From Tritrichomonas musculus (taxonomy: Eukaryota; Parabasalia; Tritrichomonadida; Tritrichomonadidae): a DNA stretch of 30,344 nucleotides. The stretch lies in NCBI GenBank assembly GCA_039105265.1, contig JAPFFF010000224.1, positions 1 to 30,344 on the forward strand, read 5' to 3'. The notes under the pieces are model-generated. The model was not told the DNA's origin, did not search any database, and was given only the letters and a program-made list of their open reading frames with translations. Made by a program: the position numbers and the translations under genes. The first letter of the stretch is position 1; every line of letters begins with the position of its first letter. Positions 8,443 through 16,900 of the stretch are shown here, in pieces.

Positions 8443-8485
8443 GGTGAAGAGGTGAATTGTCACCACATTTTTGTCACCTTCACAC
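8443..8485 (+). repeat. Third, partial copy of the inverted-repeat unit
   Basis: About 43 bp starting GGTGAAGAGGTG repeat the distal part of the 8322-8385 copy in direct orientation. At the one variable position (GAAGAG rather than GAACAG) it agrees with the far copy at 9568-9631. It overlaps the 3' end of the minus-strand 347-aa gene. The 8386-8442 spacer is AT-rich with no gene. Confidence 0.8.
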
Positions 8486-9523
8486 TCTATTCACATATTG
8501 TGTCCTATGAACGTTTGTTATCTTCCATTTGCCTGTCTGTTCAATCTTTTCTGTTAATTGTGCAAATGTTAATTTTTGTCCAAACTCTTTGGCATATCTC
8601 TGCTGAACATCCTTTAACAATAATCTATCAATGCTTGGAAAATTGTTCTGCATAAACTTGGCTAAATCGTAATCAAACTCATCAAACTGCCTATCGATTT
8701 CTTCCTGTTCAGCTCTCATACGTTGAACTTCACGCAAAGTATATTCATATAATCTCTGTTTGGCCTCACACTTGCTGCAACGTTTATTGGAACTTGAATT
8801 GATATTAAATATTTTAGTATTAATCCTCGTAATACAGCATCTAAGCTTCAATAAGGTACGGTAATCAATATGAAATTCATTAACCTTACTTCTTAAGCTC
8901 TCATGATTATTATTGTTTTCCATATCATACCAGTAATAACAGAATACATCATATATACAGTTAGCGTATCTTTCAATAAACTCTTTATATTTCTCAAAGT
9001 CTTCACTCTCCAAAAGTTCACTTGTACTCATCACTACTTTATCACACTTCTCATTCATAGCATTGTGGTCACAATAATAACCAACAAACTGTACATTCAT
9101 TTTACGTAGAAACTTCTTAAGTTCTGCACTATCTGTCTTTAATACTTCTATTTCATTAAATATTGGTTCAAATGGTTTTGTCTGTGATATTGGCATTATC
9201 TTTGGAAGACTTGAAATCATAGTAAAAACGTCTTTGATATATTTATTGTTGTGCTCAAACTTAACATCATAGGCATCAAGATTATAGTTATTGGTTAGCA
9301 AATCCCTCATAATCATTCTCTTTGTGTTTAATTCCTTCTCACAACTAACTTCCACAAGAGGCTTAATAGGGTTTCCATGAATATCATAATACTTATCAAC
9401 TTTCCCATTTACATCAGATATTGGTTTAGGTATTAGGTCAACAAGATATTCATTAACATTGAAGTCTCTCGCGTTCTCCGAGTGTCGAACGAGGCAATCT
9501 TGTGTATTTGTTTGCGCTATCAT
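8480..9523 (-). CDS. Unrecognised 347-aa protein bracketed by inverted repeats
   Basis: The open frame runs back to 9652, but its first 43 codons cross the inverted repeat and overlap the polymerase 3' end, so the Met at 9521-9523 (MIAQTNTQD) is taken as the start. I do not recognise the family. The middle is charged and helical with a cluster of Cys/Tyr (YANCIYDVFCYYWYDMEN). A CSKCEAK Cys pair and a long Arg/Glu coiled-coil-like helix follow. The C-terminal 60 residues (FPSIDRLLLKDVQQRY, then KLTFAQLTEKI and GKWKITNVHR) look like a winged helix-turn-helix, so DNA binding is plausible. It is transcribed in the same direction as, and just downstream of, the polymerase gene. Confidence 0.75.
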   Translation of the reverse strand: MIAQTNTQDCLVRHSENARDFNVNEYLVDLIPKPISDVNGKVDKYYDIHGNPIKPLVEVSCEKELNTKRMIMRDLLTNNYNLDAYDVKFEHNNKYIKDVFTMISSLPKIMPISQTKPFEPIFNEIEVLKTDSAELKKFLRKMNVQFVGYYCDHNAMNEKCDKVVMSTSELLESEDFEKYKEFIERYANCIYDVFCYYWYDMENNNNHESLRSKVNEFHIDYRTLLKLRCCITRINTKIFNINSSSNKRCSKCEAKQRLYEYTLREVQRMRAEQEEIDRQFDEFDYDLAKFMQNNFPSIDRLLLKDVQQRYAKEFGQKLTFAQLTEKIEQTGKWKITNVHRTQYVNRV

Positions 9524-9567
9524 TAGGTTTATGTAAATGGAAGATAAAAAATTAACTAAAAAAATAA

Positions 9568-9631
9568 AGGTGACAAAAAATAGGTGACAATTCACCTCTT
9601 CACCCAAACCAAAAATAAGATGAAGATTTTT
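9568..9631 (-). repeat. 64-bp inverted repeat, right copy
   Basis: This is the reverse-complement partner of 8322-8385. It overlaps the stop codon of the DNA polymerase gene, so in the polymerase reading direction the repeat directly follows the coding sequence, just as the left copy follows the bZIP-like gene. Confidence 0.88.
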
Positions 9632-12600
9632 AGAATTTGATTCTTCGTTCAAATACAGGAAGATTTACTTGTTGGAAAGAGGAAGATTTTCTAAAACAGT
9701 TAGCACCATCAAGGAGGTTAAATGTAATTTCCTCTCCATCATAAAGTTTCTCATATAGTTGCTCAATTGTTATACCCATTCGTTTTGCTTTGTTCAGGAT
9801 AACTTGTTTTGGTATTCCTTTTAATCTAATGTGATAGCCTTCATTACCTTTTTCATCAACTAGGATATCTAAGTAACTTTTCTTTCCTAATGCTATTAAT
9901 TTCCTGGAATGAACACTACCGACAGCACCATTAAACGAATCAAAGTCACAATGAAACTGTGTCATCTTCTTACCAATCAACTCCTTCCCATATTTTTTCT
10001 TGAACACCTCAGCTATCCTTGGTACATCTATTTCTCTAACGTGTACACTATCTGTATCTGTATAGTAGATGTCTATTCCATTTTGCTCAGCAGTACTCAT
10101 TACCCTATTCATAAGATGTTTGCTCCATGACAAGACACTAGCACCAAAATGAGGTAAATTAAAATGACTGTTTATTGGTTTAACCTTCTTAACATATACA
10201 TTATCAATTGACTTGTTCTCTATCACCTCTGTTATGTAATTATAGTTCTTCCATATATATTTAATGGCTTTATCTTTTGGTATACATTTAGTTTCAGTTG
10301 TTGTTGCCTTTAGGATAGATTTTCCGTAAATAGAATTAAGAAGTAATTTAATGGTTTGTTGCAATGGATTGTTAGCATCTTGGTATCTCCTTCTTAGATT
10401 GAACAATTTCTCTATAAATACATTAATCTTGTTGTTGAATCCTTTGTCAAAGTAATATCCTCTAATAAACTCATAATCGAAATCATAAAACTCCATCAAG
10501 TCCATAAAAGCTCTCTTGTCTATGTAATAATTGTTGATGGGGTTGTTGTTAAATATTTTTGACCCTTGATCATTCCTACTAAATATTTGACCAAATTTAT
10601 ATGGTTTGTCAGCCTTGCACTTGATCTTCTTGATATTGATTTCAATGAAGAACTGATCAAAATCTAATAATTCCTTTGTAAACATATCCGATGGGCCCGC
10701 ACGATTAGTACCTGAGGCCTCCAGGCGAATTACTTCAGGCACTCCTTTAGGTACACCAGACATAATACTCATTGCACTAGGATATAAACTGACTGCATCA
10801 AAATCTTGTATCCTTTCCTCTATATATTGCTTTTCATTATTAGCTGTCATTGTTCTACCTCCACTAACGCATCTCTGAATGAAGTTTTGTGGTTTACCAC
10901 TAAGTTGATAACACCCATCAAAGCAACCAAATTTATATGCATAATAGTAGCCAATAGAGCTAATGGATATAAAGTTATGGACATCAAGCATCTTTGTCTT
11001 CGTCTGCTTAAATACTTCTACCAGATCTCTATTAAATTTCTCTACTCCCTTCATTAATACTATGCAATCCAGTTTGCAATAATAGATAGCATACTTCATA
11101 ATATCAATAGCTCCTCCAACATATGCACCACAAGCTTTTGCATTATCTATTAATTGCTTCCAGTCTTGTTTTATCTGTGTCAATGGTTTCTTGTCTTGGT
11201 TCTCTAAGTAATACTGTAGTTGAAATTCAAGCGCAGAGACAGTTTTCCTATTTATGTTCCTTTCAGTATATATTTTATATGCCATTACCTCTTTATGAAC
11301 TGGTAACTGAAACATCTTACCAAATGAAGCTAATGCAGCAGGGATGATAGAGTAGCTATTGCGGAAAGTTAATCTCTTGTTAGGTTTATACTTTGTCATG
11401 ACTATTTGCAGAATCGTTCCACTTCTCTCTGTTATTTGTACATCCCATCCAGGAGTATTTATAAAGAAACAAGCATCATATTTAAGGTTATGGAAGTAAA
11501 TGAGAGAATTGTTCTCCAATGACTTTAGTAATCTGTCAGCGATATTGGTTCCATCAAATATCATTTTATGAATTAACTCTTTGGTCCTGTACACAGTAAT
11601 ATTTAGATAAGGCTTATGGGGTGATACAGTGGTATTAGTTTCAAAATCAGAATAATAAATCCTACTCCACTCTCTCTCCTTTTTCGTCTCTGATGAATCT
11701 ATTAGTTTACAGCACAATTCAGGATCATATTCAAGGTCCGTATAATCCGCTAAGTGAGAGTTGTATTCATTCGTTGCTAAGATATTCATTTCACAGGACT
11801 TTATTTCTCTGAACTTTCCTTCTTTAAATAGCTTGCGAAATATTGCCATAGGTTTAACACCATTTAGGGGTTTATATATCATGTAATGGTTCTTGTACAG
11901 TAATAAGTCAACAATTCGGTCAAACTCTTTGGCCCATGGTCTCTTTCTTGTATCTATTTTTATTTCTTGTTGGTTTACTACATCTTTTCCCTCATTAATC
12001 CTTCTTACAACAAAATGGCATTTAAACTGCTTGGCTATATCGTATATCAAGTTATTGGGGATTAACCTAGTCTTGACCATAAAGCGTAAATAATTAATTT
12101 CCTCATCAGTGAATACTCCAGACTGAATGCAAGCATATACCAAACAATTGTCTTTATAGTTCTTCTTATCAACTGTCTTGAATATTTGGTACTGTGATAA
12201 GTCTAAATCAGAAAGATTAATATAAGGGAAGAATCCACCTTCTGGATTATCGCGATAATCTTCGTCGACTTCAACTTCTTCTTCATACAACTTACCTTTA
12301 TTATCTTCTTTATTAATAGTGAATGATGTTTGCTTGCCTCTCTTTCTATTTTTAATGAAGAGCAACTGGTATTTTGCAGGGATGAATACATTGCCAACCC
12401 AAGGATTATTGTCTGAACAGTCATCATTCAAGTCTATTGTCCCTGATATATGTCCTATTGTTGAATCTAATCTTCGTGCCTTGGAAAGTGTAAACCATTT
12501 GTATTCCTCACCACCTAATGATTCGCTTTTTACTACTATATTCTTTTTATTCTCTTTGTGTAATTGTCTTAATGTTTCAGTGAAAGCAAGTCTCTTATCT

Positions 12601-12782
12601 TCATCATCACCTATATCTATGTCAAATGATATTTCTTTCTTAGCCTTGGTCATGAATTCTTTCAAATATTTCTTGAACTTTCGTTTGTCTCTTACGTCTT
12701 TCACCCTTTGCTTATACTCTTTTCTTGCTTCCGTTCTTGCAGTCGAATAGAGGTCAACTGATATATCAAAGAGGTATGTCAT
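9630..12782 (-). CDS. Protein-primed family B DNA polymerase (pPolB) with OTU-like N-terminal segment
   Basis: This 1050-aa protein is the element's replicase. An exonuclease I motif (YYSDFETN) lies at about residue 372, polymerase motif A (DFDAVSLYPSAM) at about 661, motif B (KLLLNSIYGK) at about 812 and motif C (YYTDTDSV) at about 904. The arrangement matches Polinton pPolBs, which start synthesis from a terminal protein. The N-terminal 350 residues contain a Cys segment (DNCLVYACIQSG, Cys near 213) and a His segment (NHYMIYK, His near 299), a pairing reminiscent of OTU cysteine proteases. The start at 12782 is preceded by a T7 run on the coding strand. The stop continues as TAAA. It is transcribed opposite to the integrase-capsid block. 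Confidence 0.95.
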   Translation of the reverse strand: MTYLFDISVDLYSTARTEARKEYKQRVKDVRDKRKFKKYLKEFMTKAKKEISFDIDIGDDEDKRLAFTETLRQLHKENKKNIVVKSESLGGEEYKWFTLSKARRLDSTIGHISGTIDLNDDCSDNNPWVGNVFIPAKYQLLFIKNRKRGKQTSFTINKEDNKGKLYEEEVEVDEDYRDNPEGGFFPYINLSDLDLSQYQIFKTVDKKNYKDNCLVYACIQSGVFTDEEINYLRFMVKTRLIPNNLIYDIAKQFKCHFVVRRINEGKDVVNQQEIKIDTRKRPWAKEFDRIVDLLLYKNHYMIYKPLNGVKPMAIFRKLFKEGKFREIKSCEMNILATNEYNSHLADYTDLEYDPELCCKLIDSSETKKEREWSRIYYSDFETNTTVSPHKPYLNITVYRTKELIHKMIFDGTNIADRLLKSLENNSLIYFHNLKYDACFFINTPGWDVQITERSGTILQIVMTKYKPNKRLTFRNSYSIIPAALASFGKMFQLPVHKEVMAYKIYTERNINRKTVSALEFQLQYYLENQDKKPLTQIKQDWKQLIDNAKACGAYVGGAIDIMKYAIYYCKLDCIVLMKGVEKFNRDLVEVFKQTKTKMLDVHNFISISSIGYYYAYKFGCFDGCYQLSGKPQNFIQRCVSGGRTMTANNEKQYIEERIQDFDAVSLYPSAMSIMSGVPKGVPEVIRLEASGTNRAGPSDMFTKELLDFDQFFIEINIKKIKCKADKPYKFGQIFSRNDQGSKIFNNNPINNYYIDKRAFMDLMEFYDFDYEFIRGYYFDKGFNNKINVFIEKLFNLRRRYQDANNPLQQTIKLLLNSIYGKSILKATTTETKCIPKDKAIKYIWKNYNYITEVIENKSIDNVYVKKVKPINSHFNLPHFGASVLSWSKHLMNRVMSTAEQNGIDIYYTDTDSVHVREIDVPRIAEVFKKKYGKELIGKKMTQFHCDFDSFNGAVGSVHSRKLIALGKKSYLDILVDEKGNEGYHIRLKGIPKQVILNKAKRMGITIEQLYEKLYDGEEITFNLLDGANCFRKSSSFQQVNLPVFERRIKF

Positions 12783-12801
12783 TTAAGTGTAAATAAGAAA
12801 T

Positions 12802-12808
12802 AAAAAAA
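12802..12808 (-). promoter_or_regulatory. T7 run (coding strand) upstream of the polymerase start
   Basis: On the minus strand a run of seven T ends 19 nt before the polymerase ATG. It is farther away than at the other genes, so membership in the same motif class is less certain. Confidence 0.3.
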
Positions 12809-12837
12809 TATCACGCTAAATATTTATTAACCCTAAA

Positions 12838-13161
12838 ATGGTAGAATACATATATTTGATTCGTGAAAGGGAATTTTCTTATTCTAATCAACCTGTATAC
12901 AAAATTGGTAGAACAAATAAGATTGCAACAAGAATGGGACAATATCCAAAAGACAGCGAAGTATATATAATTGAAGCAGTAAGTGATTCAGTAAAAGTGG
13001 AAAAAGAATTAATAACAATATTTGAAGAAAATTATACGAGAGCAACAACAAGAGATGGAACAGCATTTATAGGAAATGAGTACTTTGTTGGGAATGTGAA
13101 TGAAATGATATATATTATTAGGACTTATATCCAATATCATTGTCCCAGAGCTATCATTTAG
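12838..13161 (+). CDS. GIY-YIG nuclease of the T5orf172/MUG113 kind
   Basis: This 107-aa protein opens with VEYIYLIRE and then YKIGRT, the paired YIY and YKIGRT strands of the T5orf172/MUG113 branch of GIY-YIG nucleases. It continues with an Arg-containing helix and YPKDSEVYIIEAV, then VEKELITIFEENY and a terminal segment with GNEYFVG. Small free-standing members of this branch occur in phages and large DNA viruses as nicking or homing-type enzymes. The gene lies between two minus-strand genes. Its 3' end overlaps that of the 13154-13885 gene by 8 bp, so the two converge. The leader before its ATG lacks the T-run seen elsewhere. Confidence 0.82.
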   Translation: MVEYIYLIREREFSYSNQPVYKIGRTNKIATRMGQYPKDSEVYIIEAVSDSVKVEKELITIFEENYTRATTRDGTAFIGNEYFVGNVNEMIYIIRTYIQYHCPRAII

Positions 13162-13885
13162 TAAGGATGTCATATATATCAGCCTCTTGGCTTGGTTTTA
13201 TTTTTAAAGTAATGAAGAGAGGAGATTTTAATATTACTGGTTGAAACATGAAATCAACTAATCTCATTTCCAAATATTTTAATGAATCCGTATTAACTTT
13301 TATTTTTATTGGCTTAGTCATGTCATAGTTAACTATCATTGCCTCTTGATCCATTATCATTGTGTCAATGTTTGCAAGGATGCTTGGGGTATATTCTTGG
13401 TCTCCAATTGATGAATGAGTTGCTACCCCCTGTAATGAAACTAAATACAACTTATTGGCAAAATCAAGTATAGGTAGATCAGGTACATTTTTTTCTTCAT
13501 TAGCTTTTACATCAAATTCCTTGCAGTTGAACAAACCAGTAATCAATTTTGCTCTATGACTTCCTTCCTTGAATGTAATATTTTCAGTAGGTGTTAATGA
13601 TATGGTTCTGTTATTGATATTCTTGAAGGTGATAGTAGTCTGACGAGAATTTAGAAATTTGACTAGATATCCAAATGAATAGGTATACATCTCCTCGAAA
13701 TCAATTCGTACCTCACTCTTTGATGTAGTAAATATTAAATAATCTTCCGCAGTTGTCATTAATATGTTGGCTTTGGTATTAATAGATGAAACATAGTACT
13801 TCACGTATGGACATTTCCATGGGATATCAATATTAAGTCTTACCGTATTGTAATTAACTGGTTGACTCTGAACACTATACAACAT
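13154..13885 (-). CDS. Candidate minor capsid (penton-like) protein
   Basis: This 243-aa protein is almost entirely predicted beta: repeated short strands such as TVRLNIDIPW, YLIFTTSKSEVRIDF, QTTITFKNI and PIKIKVNTDSLKYLEMRLVDF. It has no membrane segment and no enzyme motif. The size and beta pattern suit a single jelly-roll penton protein of Polintons, and its start is separated by only 18 bp from the divergent fibre-like gene at 13904. A penton next to a fibre gene would make structural sense. I see no diagnostic signature, so the call is inferred from size, secondary-structure pattern and context; another beta-rich virion protein would look the same. Confidence 0.5.
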   Translation of the reverse strand: MLYSVQSQPVNYNTVRLNIDIPWKCPYVKYYVSSINTKANILMTTAEDYLIFTTSKSEVRIDFEEMYTYSFGYLVKFLNSRQTTITFKNINNRTISLTPTENITFKEGSHRAKLITGLFNCKEFDVKANEEKNVPDLPILDFANKLYLVSLQGVATHSSIGDQEYTPSILANIDTMIMDQEAMIVNYDMTKPIKIKVNTDSLKYLEMRLVDFMFQPVILKSPLFITLKIKPSQEADIYDILTK

Positions 13886-13903
13886 AATTTAATTTCTGAT
13901 AAA

Positions 13904-16900
13904 ATGTCTTTGGCACTGTATTCTGCAAAGAGCAAGGAAGCATATAAACTCAAATCAAATGATATAGAAATCACTATTGATGAAGAAGATGGTAAACGAC
14001 TAAACATTGAAAACACTATTGAACCTGGCGAAATGGTGCAATTTAATTGTATCTACAACAAAGCTGAAATAGATGAAAAAATAGTTGGTGATTATTTCGA
14101 AAAAAATGGATTCGAAAACTTTGGTGCGCTTAATCTTATGGCAGGGAAGGGCATTTATACATGGAATACTAACGGTACACTGACACCAAAAATACAATAT
14201 TGTGCAAGCTTCAATAAGCTCTATGAAAGACTACGAGATAGTGCTACTAATTTACATACCTTTCTAGCTAAAATGAAGGATGACGTAGATTCTGGTATTG
14301 CACCTGGTGCTACATTAAACTATTTTACAGGTGAGGTAAATGATAAAGAAATAATAACAGAATCATATGATGTTAGTACACACAAGAAACTAATAGAAGC
14401 ACTTACACAGAATCATCAAGGTATGCTAAATGTAATGAACTTAATGATTAAAAATATAGATGATGTAAATAATGCAATTGCACCTAGTATCGATTGGTCT
14501 AAACTATCTGATTTAAAAATAATTGTTGAACATGTAGATAAAACTACTCAAGCCTTAACTTATGAAACGGAGGACAAGAAACCAGAAAGTATGGACGCTA
14601 TAATACAAGATATAAGTACAAGTAATGAAAATATATCTAAATGGATAGCAAATAATACTGTTAATTTTACTGAGGTAGAACCTGTTAAATATGTTGATGA
14701 AAAGGTTAATGAAACTACTAATGAAACTACCTATGATGTCAATGAGACTAACATAACTAACATGAAAGACTTTGTTAATAAAACAAATACAACAGCTGCT
14801 AATATTACTAAATGGATAGATGCGTTAAATGATCAAACTATATCTTATGAGACCCTCTTGAACTTAACAGGTGGAAATACTTCTATGTGCTTAATTAATA
14901 AAACAACTGGTGAACCTGAAATACATGAGGTTAAAATAGAAATTGATGAAACAACTCCTACTCCTACACCTGAACCTACTCCTACTCCTACACCTACTCC
15001 AACTGAGCCACCAAAGGAGTTAGTTAACCAAGATGATATGGTTTATGAAATTCCCACTACTGATGAATTAAAGAATTTGATAACAAATAAGATTCCAGTT
15101 AATAATGCCCCTGAAGAACTCACAATCAATGTATCTAAGTATTGGTTATATAGTAAAAAGACAATTGGATGGATAAAAAGCTTATTGTATAATATAATTT
15201 CGACTACTCTATATCTTGCTAAGATGTCTTTTAAATTAACCTATAAAACAATCGACTACGCCTTTATTCAAACCCTGAAAACATTATATAATATATATTA
15301 TTTTCTTTGGTCTCATTTTAAATGTATTGTGTTTGAAGGGTATCGAAACCTAAAAGACGCACTTACAGGGGAGATAAAAGAAGAAAATATAGTATTTAAA
15401 GTAACTAACTATGACAGTGAAATAGAAAATTTTGTTGGTGAAATAGACCCTGACTTTGAAGAAATGCTAGAGGGTTTTAAGGAAATCACACCAACTACTA
15501 AAACAGTTGATGAGTTGAAAAAGAAAGGATATAAAGAAGTTAATGTTGCATGTACATCATGGGAAGGATTCTGGGGAAACGTCTGGAAGTTAATTAAAAG
15601 ACCATTTATAGCTTTATGGAATGGAGTTAAGAAGTTTGGTAATGATACATATTTATTCTTTACAGGTGAAGATAATGATGGTAAAGGAACATTTTGGGAA
15701 AATTGTCCACATATGGTGAGGATTACAATAATAGCTTTCGTCTTGGGTGGTGCAGCAGTTTCTATCGGAGCTCTTGCAGTTTTGTATGTAATATGTCCAA
15801 TCGCTGAAAAACTCTTTAATGGATTTGAATATATTATGATTAAATTAACAGGTGGTGATCCAGTTCCCATTGCTTATGCTCGTACATTAGCAGAAGATTC
15901 TATAGTAGACCCTGATGGAAATAAGATAGATATTGATATTGATTATGAGTTATTAGAAATATTTAGACAAGAATATAATGCAAAAGTAGTAGACTACAAG
16001 GTTATGAATAATGAGATATCAACTCCTTCTACTGACTCTAAATATTTTACATTAAAAGAATCAGATCAATTATATTTATATAAGCCGGATATTATTGATG
16101 AAGATAGTGAATATTATCGTATGAGATGGGATATTGACCCTAATTATAATTTACCACTTAATATGGTATTTAAGTTTAGAGATTACTTATTTGGACACTA
16201 TTGGGAATTAACATGGGATGGTGAGAAATGGAACGGTAATAATTGTATCAATAACTGTTTAGCAAAGATATCAATTGGAGAAAAAAATTGGGGGTCACCA
16301 GAGTTTGTTGTCAAGCATTATGACAAAATGGTAAAATGGATGAAAGAAACTATATATCCTGATATGCCTGAAGACCATTCTTCACTTAATTTCGCAGAAA
16401 TATTGTACCCATATCTCAAGAATTGGAGAATCATAAATAAAGATGGAAGTGAAGTTACTGAAGGAGTGGATGCATTTTGGGATGATGGTGGTAAGGGAAG
16501 AAGAAAAAAATACACAAAAGATGATGAGGATTACGATGTTTTAGTGATATCAGTTTCAGCACCAAAAAAGTTGAATAAAACAGCCTTATATGTTAAATGT
16601 GATTTAGACATAAAAGAGCGTATTACGACAATACAGTGGGATTGTAATCTTGTTGCAGGAGCGGTAACATCAGAATATGTTAATACTTATGGAAATAATC
16701 AGGTCCTTGAATTGTTTAGTTGTTATAGAGAAAAAAGATTCGAATCTGGTATGTCTATTCTCTCAGCAGATGTGAATAAAAATATTGCTATCTATATAGA
16801 GAAGAACTATTTTGAGCTAGATAGTTTTGGTACAAACCCATTTCATATAATTATATATCAACAATTTTATGAAGTAGAGCCAGATCCTAGAAAATGCACT

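Noticed and set aside
8480-9652. Longer 390-aa start for the minus-strand gene
   Set aside because: The extra 43 codons cross the inverted repeat and overlap the polymerase 3' end; the Met at 9523 gives a normal leader.
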